Shown piece by piece: positions 36,180 through 49,149 of a stretch of 64,000 nt of DNA (positions are counted from its first letter, which is position 1; each line of letters opens with the position of its first letter). The position numbers and the translations under genes were made by a program. The notes under the pieces are model-generated. The model was not told the origin of the DNA and did no database searches. It saw only the letters and a program-made list of their open reading frames with translations. The DNA lies in assembly GCA_911728455.2 (NCBI GenBank), contig OU452225.1, positions 23,842,495-23,906,494 on the forward strand, written 5' to 3'. The DNA comes from Marthasterias glacialis. Lineage: Eukaryota; Echinodermata; Asteroidea; Forcipulatida; Asteriidae.

Positions 36180-36450
36180 CAATAAGACCATTTAGAACAA
36201 TACTGGATCATGTGGTTAATGCGGCCATTTTAAAATTCAAAATGGCCGCCAATCAAATGCGTTTTTGGCCATTGTCTTGATCTATGAGACTCACAGAGAC
36301 TGGGTTCTGGTGTCTATCCCCATTTTTTCTGGGTCAAATAACCCAAGAACAATAACAATATTGGATAATTTTGTTAAGGCGGTTATTTTGAATTACAAAA
36401 TGGCCGCCAATCAAATGCGTTTTGCCCATATCTCGGTCTATGAGACTCAT
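36180..36450. repeat. Tandem duplication of an AAATGGCCGCC unit
   Basis: Two units share AATACTGGAT/AATATTGGAT, TTCAAAATGGCCGCCAATCA and TCTATGAGACTCA. A third related copy is at 38005-38140. Confidence 0.65.
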
Positions 36451-36504
36451 ATAGAGTAGGAGTGAGTGGTATACCGCGTTTCATAGTTTCATCCCTCTAA
36501 TCCC

Positions 36505-36972
36505 TAGACTGGTTCCCGGTCCCTACATCTTTTTCTTCTGACCGTATATAGGGACCGGTAGATACTACCGATATGGTGCTTTTGATAGGCCCTCGAATGC
36601 GCGGGCGCAGTAATAATTTTCTAGTTTTAGAGATGACGTTTGTGACGTGTGCATGTTGTTGTTTGACACTAGCACAAGTATGTATCGTAACCCTTCACCT
36701 GGACATATAGTGAACCAACCTTTAACATCAAAATTCAAGCTAACTTCAGAAGAACATCACGTAAGTCTGCACGATGGGAGATTCTGAGACTCTGTGCCCA
36801 TCATGCTTTGTGTAAAGGCTGCCTTGCATTATGGGATTACGTAGACCTATGCTAATTCTAATTAGCATATACGTGGCAGAAATCTGCCAGGCATATGCTA
36901 ATTATCATTACCCGCTACCGGTCCCTATATTCAGTCCGAACGTAAACGATGTAGGGACCGGGAACCAGTCTA
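36505..36972. mobile_element. 468-bp non-autonomous DNA transposon with 9-bp target-site duplication
   Basis: The termini begin TAGACTGGTTCCCGGTCCCT and end with its exact complement; the inverted similarity extends about 60 bp inward. It is flanked by the perfect direct repeat TCTAATCCC at 36496-36504 and 36973-36981. There is no transposase frame. A 9-bp duplication suggests a Mutator-like source. Confidence 0.85.
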
Positions 36973-37904
36973 TCTAATCCCACGAACCACCCTAGGCTGC
37001 TGAAAAGAGGTAGGGTAGTTTGTAAGACCCTTGAAGTAAACAAAACAGAATCGTAGTTTAAAATAGATACATAAAAAGTACTATTTACGTAAAACTTCGT
37101 CCTTGTCATTAATAGTGTCACTGAATAGCAGATCAATGTTCAGAAGTATTTATAGCTTATAGGGAATTACAATGATTGCACTCACTAACGGTTACCGTTA
37201 CTTATTTTGTATGAGCATGTTAAAATGAGCATAATAGTTTTGAAGGCTTTTCTTTGAAGCCTTGCTCATACTGTTTTATTGCCAAAGGCATTAGTACGGT
37301 ACCATCATAATAAAAAAAAATCTTTTTGGTTAAAAAAAAAAAGAGCTCGTTTCTGCTAAGAGCTAAAATTTCATTATCGGAAATAGCGTTAACAAGTCAA
37401 CTGTGAAGGGAAAAAATTAATAATGAGCGATATGAAGTTGCGCGATATGACGGTGATTGACTGAATAAATCGTTCTATTCTATTCTATTCTCTTCTAAAA
37501 AAAAATGGAGGAACAGAACTTGCAAGTCCTGCTCGATTACTGCAAGAGCAACAGCCGTGTGCAGTCCCAACCAACGATCCAACAATGTAACACAAAGTTT
37601 CATTTTGGGTTTATCTCTTTATATATACACCAAAGGGGACGCTTTCTGACGTGACCCAACTCCATCAGAAAGCTTAAATATGTCCATCAATAAGATCCAT
37701 GTTTGTTGTTGTTTTGAGTCAGGGCTATCTCCGTTGATTTCGCCCGCCATTTTGTTAATTTTTGTTTTATGTTGCGCGTGCAGCTTTTCCCATGCTTTGC
37801 TTAGCAAAGGTGAAAGCTTGAGGTGGTGAAATACGTTTGTGTTATAGTAAGCAGAAAATTGTTGTAACCATTAAGCAGCCTTGTGAAATGGGAGAATTTT
37901 CCAT

Positions 37905-38010
37905 TGTTCACGTATAGTTCTGAGCATGCGTACATTTCCGAGAAAAATTGATTTACTTGGTAAGTCTGCTGCCACCTAGCGTCCCCAAAGTCTCCCATTG
38001 GTCCCTGGTT
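37905..38010. mobile_element. Copy of the GGTGGCAGCAGAC hairpin element
   Basis: Contains CCATTGTTC, GAGCATGCGTACATTTCCGAG, TTTACTTGGTAAGTCTGCTG and CAAAGTCTCCCATTGG, matching one half of the 60.6-kb palindrome. Confidence 0.6.
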
Positions 38011-39104
38011 GTGGTGTCTATATACCCATTATGTCAGGATCAAAGAACCAAAGAACCCAATAAGAGCAATGCATCATTGGTTAAGGCAGCCATCTTGAAT
38101 TTCAAAATGGCCGCCACTGAAGTTAGTATTATCATCTATGCGGAACATATCATCATCATTCAACCCTCGTTGACCGTCTGTCTACATAGGTTATAAGCAT
38201 TGACACATATTCTGTCAGCCTTTAACCCATTGATCAGGTTTCAAAAGCATTAGGTATCCAGTGTGAAACACTTAGATGATTAAAGGAGTTCAGTTTTGCA
38301 TAAAATATTTTTCGAGTGACATACTTTGCTTCTCATTTGTTTTGGGGGTTTTTTTCAGCAAAAAAAATTGTTTTTGCTTTTTCATGCTCGGGTTCAGTTT
38401 TGAAGGGAAGGCACAACGCGAAGGGCGACGGCACGAAGCGATGCCACAACGCGACGGGCATTTGCGTCTTTAGAACATCAAACTGTCTCGTGGTCCAGAT
38501 CATTTGAATGGCATTGTGTTCACCCCAAAATATTACAAGCTATTATTAAAGGTACTGTCCGAAGCGGTCTGACAGTGTAAGGTGTATATTTATATCCCGA
38601 TGGTGTCACGCAGGGTTTTTTAAGTACAAACGTAAAGAATTTGTTTTTGTGGTTTGTTTGTCGGACTCCTTTTCGCGTCTAGCTCTGTGACGTCGTCCTT
38701 ACCCTTGGTCGTCCATGACTTTCATCAGTCAATATTATTATTATTATTATTTTCTTAATTTAGCATTTATGGTAAACAGTCATATATTCTCTGTTAGACA
38801 TGATATGAGTATCGATCGCACTGACGTCATTGTTTTGGCGAACAATAGAATCCCCAGAGTGTTTTCAATATAACTGAAACAAACTGTGCACAGCGGAGTG
38901 TACGTAACATGACGTTTCGTATATTAATATATATTGCGCTATTTTTCGGATGAGTTCTCAAATTACGGACACGCTCTCAAATTACGGACACTTTCCCAAG
39001 CCTTCTTGAGGTGAAGCTACAATAATCCATCACCAACCGAAGGAGTGGTTTTCTCTTTTATTACCCGGCTAGCATCCTTGCTTTTGACGGCGCTGTCACC
39101 AGGG

Positions 39105-39232
39105 TTAGATTTCACAAAACTAGTCCTAACTTAGGACCAGTCCTAACTTATGACAAGTCCTATAAGTTAGGACTAGTTACTCTTCCTAATTTGAGATAAG
39201 ACTAGTCCTAAAGCTTTGTGAAATCCACATCA
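39105..39232. mobile_element. Short element with ATTTCACAAA inverted ends
   Basis: Starts AGATTTCACAAAACTAGTCC and ends ACTAGTCCTAAAGCTTTGTG then AAATC, with repeated TCCTAACTTAGGAC words inside; a hairpin-forming MITE-like repeat. Confidence 0.6.
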
Positions 39233-40078
39233 GGTCTCGATTTCACGCAGCATTTTTACAGCATCATAGATTCATCTTTTTATATAACACGAGTTGTCGA
39301 TACTCCCTGAGTGGTTTGTACTGTCACATCACATTTTGCTGTAGTAATTCATGTTGATGTTGAGATTGTTTGTGATTGCAAAACGTCAGTGCAATTCACC
39401 CCTGTGGTGGCATAAAGTCTGACATTATCCCACTGTTAGAGGGGCAGGGCAAATGAGGGAAACATTTCTGGACAATGTGCCTCTGATGATACAAGCATGG
39501 AACTTGGCACTTCTCAGAGTGTGGCATCAGAAGTTTTGGCTATAGGGTCATCGCAGATTTATTCTTTGAAAAAAAACATACCTATATTTTTTCAAATTAC
39601 AAATTTGCGACGGCCCTTTAGCCAAATATATTTCTCATAGACTGTGTGCCAAATTCCACACTTGTAATATCAAAGGCACAAACCTACCTGCCGCACTATG
39701 GTGAGCCACGCCCACTCTGCGTAATCTGACTCTCTGGATTACTGAGATTCCATTGGAAATGCATTGACCTAGTTTGGGGATTTCTACAATACAAAAGGCA
39801 ATGATATACCGCCATTTCATCGAGACCACGGCGGTTTGATCGATCTGTTTGACCGAGTATTTATTCGTTGTTTGTTTATTTCAAAACTCTAAACAGGATA
39901 AAACGATCTGCAAAAGATGTTTTACATTGATGTACTGTACTGTAGGCCAAAATATACAACGGACTAAAAATGGCAAAAGACACTAAGAAAAGCAAAACAG
40001 CACAAAGAGTGATGGGGGGCGGGCGGTTACACACACATTTTAACGTATGCCAACTGTGGAGCGGAAAGAGCAAAAACT

Positions 40079-40325
40079 TTGCGTGTGCAGCAGATACGCA
40101 CGCACGTAACGTAAAGGTCACGATGCGCACGCATGTAACGTAAAGATCACGATACGCACGCACGTAACGTAAAGATCACGATACGCACGCATGTAACGTA
40201 AAGATCAAGGTACGCACGCAAGTAACGTAAAGATCACGATACGCACGCATGTAACATAACGATCACGATACGCACGCATGCAACATAGTGATCACTGTAC
40301 GCACGCATGTAACGTAAGGATCACT
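40079..40325. repeat. About 29-bp tandem repeat, around eight copies
   Basis: The unit contains GATACGCACGCATGTAACGT followed by AAAGATCAC, with small changes between copies. Confidence 0.85.
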
Positions 40326-40460
40326 AAGATATGCCGCATCCGAATCAAGCGACTTCGGCCACGGCTATAGCTGTTGGCTGCAGCGTCAACGTTGAAGGAT
40401 AGGGCTTTTCAGCGGTCCGGCCCGTAGCCACTACCTAAGCCGATAATTCGGACACGGTCC
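40325..40460. mobile_element. Diverged copy of the 35.8-kb MITE-like element
   Basis: Starts GCCGCATCCGAATCAAGCG and ends CCGATAATTCGGACACGG, the inverted ends of the same family. Confidence 0.5.
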
Positions 40461-41029
40461 TGGTTTTATTTCTCTCTAAACTCGTGACGCTTCAGAAATT
40501 GTTTTTTAAAGAAAATACTTTAAAATTAAGTCATAAATTTTTTCTTAATTTTTCACACGTTTATTTCTCTTAGACACTTTTTACTCAACCCTTATAATAA
40601 GCTATAATAATTATTGATATATTTTGATAACTCTGATTCAAAACAATATTTTTTACAATTCCACCTTTGGCACAACGGCGGGATAGCCCGTAGTTCCTTT
40701 TTAAAGTTGACTGGCCACTTTTTGTTGCCAAGACGCATTTTCTCCACGATTGCGCACTGACCAAAGACAACGCGTGGATGGAGGGGGGGGGGTTGCGAAG
40801 CTTGACCGTATTATAAAACAGTTCAAGGACTGTGATACAATGAAAATTGATCTCGCTGACGTTTTATTAATTAAAATTAAAATGATTACACTATGCTGTG
40901 ATCATTCTCAAGTAGCAGCCGAGTAATTAATAAATTGATCGTTTTCCTTCATCTTCTGGTTGTTTGCGGTCATAATTTGACGGTGGATGACAACCCAGAA
41001 CTTTATGAATCACTCAGGTTTTGTTTTTT

Positions 41030-42215
41030 TGTAGTCTTGATTCAAGACCCTTTTGCCCGCGTTTCTCGTTAGTCTTTTAGTATATTCATATTTTCGTAGA
41101 CTTGATTCAGGATCCTTTTGGTCGTGTTTCTCGTTAGTCTATTTAGTATATTCATATTTTTGTAGACTTGATTCAATACCCTTTTGTCCGTGTTTCTCGT
41201 AATTCTATTAGTATAAACATTTTTGTAGACTTAATTCAAGACCCTTTTTAACGTGTTTCTCGTAAGTTTATTAGTCTATTCATATTTTTGTAGACTTGAT
41301 TCAAGACCCTTTAGTCTGTGTTTCTCGTTAGTCTATTTAGTATATTCATATTTTTGTAGACTTGATTCAAGACCCTTTAGTCCGTGTTTCTCGTAAGTCT
41401 ATTTAGTATATTCATATTTTCGTAGACTTGATTCAAGACCCTTTAGTCTGTGTTTCTCGTTAGTCTATTTAGTATATTCATATTTTCGTAGACTTGATTC
41501 AAGACCCTTTAGTCCGTGTTTCTCGTAAGTCTATTTAGTATATTCATATTTTTGTAGACTTAATTCAAGACCCTTTTTAACGGTTTCTCGTAAGTTTATT
41601 AGTCTATTCATATTTTTGTAGACTTGATTCAAGACCCTTTAGTCCGTGTTTCTCGTAAGTCTATTTAGTATATTCATATTTTTGTAGACTTAATTCAAGA
41701 CCCTTTTTAACGTGTTTCTCGTAAGTTTATTAGTCTATTCATATTTTATATTCATATTTTTGTAGACTTAATTCAAGACCCTTTTTAACGTGTTTCTCGT
41801 AAGTTTATTAGTCTATTCATATTTTCGTAGACTTGATTCAGGATCCTTTTGGTCGTGTTTCTCGTTAGTCTATTTAGTATATTCATATTTTTGTACACTT
41901 GATTCAAGACCCTTTAGTCCGTGTTTCTCGTAAGTCTATTTAGTATATTCATATTTTTGTAGACTTAATTCAAGACCCTTTTTAACGTGTTTCTCGTAAG
42001 TCTATTTAGTATATTCATATTTTCGTAGACTCGATTCAGGATCCTTTTGGTCGTGTTTATCGTTAGTCTATTTAGTATATTCATATTTTTGTAGACTTGA
42101 TTCAAGACCCTTTAGTCCGTGTTTCTCGGAAGTCTGTTTAGTATATTCATATTTTCGTAGACTTAATTCAAGATCCTTTTGGTCGTGTTTCTCGTAAGTC
42201 TATAGCCTAATATCG
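41030..42215. repeat. About 65-bp satellite-like array, around 18 copies
   Basis: Each unit has TTTTTGTAGACTTGATTCAA, GACCCTTTAGTCCG, TGTTTCTCGTAAGTC and TATTTAGTATATTCATA. Variant sub-types (TTTTTAACG, TTTTGGTCG) alternate in blocks, indicating expansion by multi-unit duplication. No gene overlaps it. Confidence 0.92.
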
Positions 42216-43139
42216 TCAATTATAAGAAGTGGTAAAGGAGTTTAGGTTTATTCAGTACAAACATTAACCACAGCTTATGCGTTTGTCACGTGACAAACAC
42301 AAGGTGTTTGGGATATTTGTGCTAATCACGACATCAATGACAAAAACACGACGCTACGATTCGGAGTCAAAATTGATGTTAAACTGGCAAAAGTCAAATC
42401 ATAAAGGTCAAATGCATTTTCATGCCTTTTGGCAGTAAACCCTTAAAATGAAGACTCGTGAATACTTTCCAGATCATAAATATATTTTTACCCATATTGC
42501 CAACTGGTTTACATCCGAAGGGTGTTGATTTTCCATGCACAGATCTTGTTCTATCTACGGCTGTTTGGTGTCGTTTACTAGCATGATTTTTTTTAAACCC
42601 GAGGGCTGTTGCTGCCGAGAGTTTTAAAGTGCGCTTTGGTGTGCTTTGAGGATTAAGGGAACAATTGGCATTTTACCTTTGAGTTTATAACCAAATTTTG
42701 AACACCCCGATGTACAATTGTGAAATTTCTCCAAATAAAAGAAAAACATGTTGTGAACACAATTTACAACGCTGCCTCTAGTTACGCTCTTTGCCACAAT
42801 TCGAAGGGTAGTTTCCATCGCTTTCTTGAAGAAAGTGTCATTTTCATTTTGTATTGTGTTTTTATAGGCCTGATTTTACCGCAGTTCCATTGAAACACAC
42901 TCGTGAAGTTTCAGACATGTGATGTAGTTCAAGTACAATTGTTGTTCGCCCTAATTTTTCAAAACATTCACATAAACTTTATGAATTTCACAAAAGTTTG
43001 TTGCACTCAGCAGCTAAATTGACCAAACGGCCGTTGTATGCACAAACCCTGTGTAACAGACTCAACAGGGAAGTACTGGCACTGCATGCAATTGTCACAT
43101 GCCTTCATTTGTATTTTGCTCAAGTTCATGGCTGTTAGA

Positions 43140-43497
43140 CTGTGGCGTGACTAAGATAAAACCTAAGGGGTCACAACGGGTGGGGAACCTTTTTTCCTAG
43201 GGGGACACTTTTGGCCAATTAAAACGCTAGTTTCCGTTTGTATTTTTCCTAAACAAGCCACTTTTCAGCGCTCTTCTGACGTGTTGAGGTAGAACAAAAT
43301 ACTTTCTGAGTGTGTACACAATAAAAAATAGTTTTAAAAACATAGGAATGACTACATAAAAGCTGATAGAATTTAACATTTCATTCTGTTAATCTTTAAT
43401 CTCAAAAGTCCAGATTTCAAATGGGGGCACCCGGGGGCGGGGGGCACGGACATCAGCTGGGGGGGGGGGGTGCCCCTCCCCCCTTAGTTACGCCACC
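43140..43497. mobile_element. 358-bp MITE with GTGGCGTAACTA termini and a 9-bp duplication
   Basis: Left end CTGTGGCGTGACTAAG, right end CCTTAGTTACGCCACC, flanked by GCTGTTAGA at 43131-43139 and 43498-43506. Same family as 24101-24485 and 48172-48532. Confidence 0.8.
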
Positions 43498-43539
43498 GCT
43501 GTTAGAAGGGTTGTCCGCGTTACTCTACGTTTTGACATG

Positions 43540-43995
43540 TAGTTCATGAGTTAATCATAGCAAACTTCAACCACGGCCAAGGCCACGTACACACACAAAA
43601 ATGTTAAGGTTTTACCGTACTATGCGATGGTTAATTATTGCTATTGCTGTTTGTGTTTTCAAGACGGTGGCTTTTGAAATAATTTGTTGTTGCTCCAGCT
43701 GCTGTTGTTGTTCTTCGTTGTGACATGTTTGATTGAACATTATTTAAATAGCTAGTTTTATACATTCGGAAAAAAAGTTACAAGCTTTTATTTGAGTTGC
43801 ACCAAAAAAACACACCCCAAAACACCAATGATTACGTCACGTCCATTAGCCATATTCAATTAATGTTGAATGTAGTTTATGAGTTAATCATAACGAACTT
43901 CAACCACGGCCAAAGTCACTATGCGATGGTTAAACAAATTATTGCTATTGCTGTTTGTGTTTTCAAGGCGGAGGCTTTTGGAATAATTTACCAGC
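43540..43995. repeat. Local duplication of a roughly 130-bp segment
   Basis: 43545-43690 and 43868-43995 share GAGTTAATCATA, AACTTCAACCACGGCCAA, ACTATGCGATGGTTAA and ATTGCTATTGCTGTTTGTGT in the same order, with several substitutions. Confidence 0.75.
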
Positions 43996-44459
43996 CAGAA
44001 TTTGTAAAAGTAACTCGCAAAATGCAGTTTTCGCGCCTTGATTTCCAGTTGCATCACGTGACTACTTTTATACTTTGCACCAATGTTTTATATGTAAACC
44101 TCAATAAAACCGCAAAATTACGTAACAATCGAACGTGTTCTATGAGGTATTGTTATTTAATACTCATAACGGTAAATAAATCATTCCCATTGCATTCTCA
44201 TGATTTTGAAATAAATATTTTTTTTAAATTTTAAACCACTGTAATTCGACACCCGATGACGCCATCATGACGTAAAATTGACAGAACACCTAAAATCAGA
44301 GCAATATAGTTTGCCCAAACACCTAATAAAAATTGTGTGTTACTTCTGCAGGTTGTCTCTAGTTTCAATCGATTAGAGTGAATTTTATTCTCAAAGAGAA
44401 TAGTCTGTATTTGGCAAAGGAACCCACCCCCCCGCCCACCACTAAACGTCCCTTTCACA

Positions 44460-46100
44460 CTCTCTTGCCCTCTTGTACAGAAGTAACCCTCTGAAGAGAT
44501 TCACAGAGCACAATGAAGACACCATAGGAGGGGGTATGCAATATTAAACAATGCTGCAGTCAAATCAAAATAGTGAAACCAAAGCGAATTAGTTTTCAAT
44601 CAGCAACTTCCGATCTAGAATTGTCATCAGGCGAACGCCTTGACTGGGAAAACATTCTAATGAGATTTTAACAATATGTCATTTCATCTGGTTCATATTA
44701 ACTAACAATCCTGCTTCTCATTATCTTGGTTATGTTTTTTTATGGCCAAAATATGAATACTGATTCTCGTTACCTCAATACATGGACCAGACTAATTTAT
44801 TCTATTTCTCGCCCCCAGTTGCCAGACGAAGACAAATCATAATCATATTTAAAGGGCCAATGAAGAGGTTTTTTGTCACGGAACATTTTTGTGGCTTAAA
44901 ATATGGTTTGAAATTAACAAAACATTGTATTTACTATTTTGATGTGTCTGTTATGCGTTAATACACTTTAATTGAGCCCCGAAAATGTGTGCCATTTGAT
45001 TGCGCAATGATCCATGACGTAGGCTGTGGTAAAACATTTCGAAGACGGCTCTGGTGCCGAGTGGTCAACAATGCATTGTATGTTATTGTCACACACATGG
45101 CCCTGGTCAGCCGTTCCACTGTCTACGTCACAGATTTTATGTTAATGAGGAAGGTTGGGCGGAGCACGGCAACCCCCTAATTTTAGAAATCGTTATTGCT
45201 ACGATTAATACGCATGTAAAAAGTAAAGATATACTATAATAGGCATACTTTATTTTTTTAACTGATAAAAAAAAAATTATGGGACCTTTAAGCTTATGCC
45301 TTGCCTTACTTTTTTTAAATGTTATTGAATTTATCATGCGACTGCGATGTGAATATTTGATTAACCATTCTTGAAATCAGCTTATCTCAAGAAGCGAATC
45401 TTAATTTGTTTTCAGTGGTAGACGTGTTGGATATTGTAGATGTGACTTCCTCTTCCGTTCAAAACAGGAAGCTCTCAGCAAAAAAAAAATTAATAAAAAT
45501 CAAATTTCCTAAGTTATAATCTTTGTACTAGTCATACAATGGTTATGAAATTGGTCCAAAACTACGGAACCCCTGAAAGGACATGTAGGAACAAAAATGC
45601 AGGAAAAATATAATACAAATCATTATATTCCCGCAAAATAATAATAAAAAATTATTTGGTTACGTCAAAATAATACTTCATTCCCTCAAAATCATTTCGT
45701 TCCTTCAAAACAACATTTTGAGGAAGCGAAATCAAATTTCAAGCACAATGTTTTTTTCGGAGAAAAAATGGTCCCTTAACTTCAAGTTAACGTTTCTACG
45801 CTGTTGTGGAATTGGGAGGTCAATTCGCTAACTTGTGTTCATTTCAGGAGACGACAGTTCAATCCTGAAAAAAAAATATCTGTATAGTTCAATAATCAGT
45901 GTATTAACTCAACAATAGGCAATGCAATAATTGTCATTTGAGACACCATGGCCACTAAACGTAACAACATGTCTAGTCTACCATGTCCTTGGGTCACGGT
46001 ACTTATGGTTTTTTTTAGATCCAATTAGCCATTTTCATTCGAGACGAATCTCACAGTTTACGTCGATCTGTTTGTCTCTTTAAAGGTATACAAATATAGG
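44460..46100. other. Gene-free stretch with a possible TTTAAAGG-ended element
   Basis: 44848-45292 begins TTTAAAGGGCC and ends GGGACCTTTAA, a weak inverted pair. Nothing else was recognised. Confidence 0.35.
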
Positions 46101-46114
46101 ATTGGTATTAAGCT

Positions 46115-46395
46115 GATAATGCAGTGTTCTTACTTTGTGCGATTCAATATATACATGAAAAAACAAACGTGTGTGAATAATTTGGCTCAATACGTCGTCT
46201 GAGTCAGGAGAAAATAATGAAAAATCGTGCACACTTTTCAGCTTGTATAAACACATTGGTCTTAATTGCGATTGTTACAACCGAAATAAAAATCGGGGTC
46301 TTCAAATTCTATTTTCTCGACTTTGACAGTATTGCAGACAAAAATATTTCTATGGGAGATTGGTACGTGTATGAACTTCATAATCTGTAAGCTTT
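46115..46395 (+). repeat. Dispersed repeat family, long copy
   Basis: Shares GCAGTGTTCTTACTTTGTG, CGTCGTCTGAGTCAGGA and AAACACATTG with 62095-62235, and TCAAATTCTATTTTCTCGAC and ATATTTCT with 20560-20715 and, in diverged form, 59690-59870. Confidence 0.7.
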
Positions 46396-47337
46396 CAGAC
46401 TGATACTAATAAATAAAAAAATACAAACACAAATGTATTCTACCCATGAAGTAAGGGGAGCCTTATGCCATTTGCATTCGGGTTCAGACTGCAGTAGATA
46501 AGGTATAAAGCGAAATCGATTTGTCGGTATTGTATTAAAACCCCCAAATTACCGAGTTGATTTTTGGCTTAAAAATGCTGGGTCTGATTTCTTTGGCCGA
46601 TTTTATTCCAAAAATTGTGTATCTAAAATGTTAATAACTATAGACTCGTGAAAGTTACAAGCTTTCATTTAAGGCATTGCATGAAACAAATCCGCCGATG
46701 ATAAGTTGTAGATTATTAAAAGTAAATGTGAACTGTTATCAGGATTCCTACATTAAATCAACGTCCATCAGCCATGTTACATATTATTCTGTGCACTGTC
46801 CGTAGCATGTGGGAAAGTCTTTGTATTTTTGCGTTTTTGAAACAATCATCCGTCAAAATATTTGTTCAGAGGAAGAAGATCCTTAAACAAAGAATATTAA
46901 TAACGAAAAAGAATCGGCGAAAATCGAGCCATGCAATTTTAATGCCAGCATTGTGTAGAGCTGCGTTTATGTGTAATGAATGATTTAATTTGCCTCGTGC
47001 GTGCATAAATATTTAATACATTCGTTTTACTATTGCATTGGTCAGTGACACCTAACGTCAAATGTACAGCTGATGTTTGTGTCAGAACAATTCAAACGAC
47101 AACAGTATCCGATGTGAATTGACATTTTAATTGTGTAGAGCTAGTTATGGGTTTTGTAATTAAGGGTTTGCAAAATCAATGATGTAGAAAAAATATAATG
47201 GCAACATGCATTGTGTGCATTGAGTAGTTTAATGATTGTTGTATTACTTATGTTGGTCTCGTCATTAACGTGGTTCTTCCCGTGGGAACAACATAAATAA
47301 ACAGAACAATAGCAACAGATACGGCTAGCTGTTATTA

Positions 47338-47480
47338 TTAAAGGGGCCGTGTCGTCATGATTATACAGGTATAGCAGTAAATGGATACCAGCCACTGCGC
47401 GTGCGTGCGCGCTGGCAGTCACGTCACAGTTTGACAAAGACGGCACCCTTTGGTGATTTGCTGCTTGTATCATCAAAGCC
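47338..47480. mobile_element. One end of the TTAAAGGGG MITE family
   Basis: Starts TTAAAGGGGCCGTGTCGTCA and shares GTTTGACAAAGACGGCACCC in inverted order with the 58.7-kb copy; the far terminus is not recognised. Confidence 0.55.
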
Positions 47481-48171
47481 ACAATCCTATCAACTACCAT
47501 CCTGTACAATTTTCCCTTTTTACATTTGACGTGGATTGACCATAAACACTAATGCGCGTATCTGCGCGAACCAAGTCCAAGATTTAAAGCAAAATATACC
47601 TCATTCGTTCCATATTTATTCGTCATTTTATACATATTGATTTCAATGATCATTACTTAATAACAATAATTGACTATCTTCAGTTCAAAAGAGGTTTCGT
47701 AAACGTTGATAAAGGGGTAGCAGAACGAGATGAAAATTATCAGGAAATGTTAATTACTTGGAAAATGCACACAAAAAAGAACAACTTTAACAGTTAAATA
47801 ATGTTACACCTCAGTCAGAGTAGCACAAGGTCATGTTTAAGTTGAATACTTAATTGAAACATTTTCTCCAATTAACTTAAATAATCTTGCAATAATATCC
47901 TGTCGACTCCGAGTCGAAGACTGTTAGTTAGGATTGTACTTTTTAGATGGTAGAAAAAAAATATAGCTTAAGAATGCTGAAAATGCGTCCCCGAATGCTT
48001 CACACAAAAAACCCACAAATTACCGAAACGATCTTTAGTGAAATAAACTAAGTCACGAGTGCACGAAAGCGCAACTGAATGCGCAAAACACGGTTAAAAA
48101 AAAACTAGTTGGAAAATAATCTTCGTGGTTTTGACAACTTGATAACGAAAATAAATTTAACAAACATTTTT

Positions 48172-48532
48172 CAGAGCCGTAACTAGGGTAAAACTTTAGG
48201 GGGGCACAAGGGGGAGGGGCACCATTTTTCCTAGGTGGGGCACTATTGGCCGATTAAAACTTCAGTTTCCGTTTGTATTTTCCCGAAACAAGCCCCTCTT
48301 CAGTATTTTCTGATGTGTTGAGGTAAAACAAAATACACTCTGCGTGTTAATAATTAAAAATAGTTCTAAAAACATTGAAATTACTACGTAAGTGCTCATA
48401 AAATGTAACATTTTATTCTGGCATTTTTTTTCTCTAAAGTCTAGATTTCAAATGGGGGGCACGGGGGCGGGGGGCACGGACATCAGTTGGGGGCACATGC
48501 CCCGCCCCCCCCCCTTAGTTACGTACGCCACT
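48172..48532. mobile_element. MITE, GTGGCGTAACTA family, third long copy
   Basis: Starts CAGAGCCGTAACTAGGG and ends CCTTAGTTACGTACGCCACT, with the same internal GGGGGGCACGG and ATTTCAAATGGGGG words as the 43.1-kb copy. Confidence 0.7.
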
Positions 48533-48969
48533 GCATATTTGTTTAAAATGCCCGGGGAAATATATACTGGAACGTCACCGTGTAATCAATTTATTTTTCG
48601 CATGTTTTTGTTTGACGTGTATATTAAAAAAACCTGGGAAGGGAAGTCCATTACTCTTCAAAGAGACCAGTGTGCTTTCTTCTCTTTAGCATCAAATAAT
48701 TATGCGTACGCTATGCTGTCAACCATATGAAGTTATTTTTGGTTGCATCTTGCAGAGCAAAGATCAATAATTCTTCAAGAGGCATAGAAGTACTCGCTCC
48801 TGCCTCGTCAAATGTCATTAGATTATTTCGAATACTGTGTCATAACCAAAAGAATCTCTTGAGTTAAAATAATTAATTTTATGTTCTGACAATTGAGAAT
48901 ATATAAAAAAAATTCGTGCATGTTCCCCCGCCGAATGTGATTAATTCGAACGTAGTTTTTAATTTATAA

Positions 48970-49140
48970 TTTAAATGTCAGCTCATTACGTTATCTCATT
49001 AAGTGAGAAAACGATACAAATGCATTCAGCATTTTTGTACGCATTCCCGTAGGCAGAGTTTTCGTCTCACTGAGACGAAAATTAATTTTGGATCCTATTT
49101 ATTATTTAAAAAACGATAACACTTCAGGCAAAAATATTTC
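48970..49140 (+). repeat. Dispersed repeat, pair with 51955-52130
   Basis: Shares TGTCAGCTC, TCATT-GAGAAAACG, CATTCAGCATTTTTG, GGCAGAGTTTTCGTCTCACT and GAGACGAAAA with the second copy in the same orientation. Confidence 0.8.
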
Positions 49141-49149
49141 AAGTTAACA

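Noticed and set aside
36000..44000. An eighth lectin module upstream of F1
   Set aside because: Scanning the minus strand for PWW, DGN and LCDPP-type motifs found none.
43797..44234. 145-aa plus-strand open frame
   Set aside because: Overlaps a duplicated non-coding repeat and has no family motif, so it is likely a chance frame.
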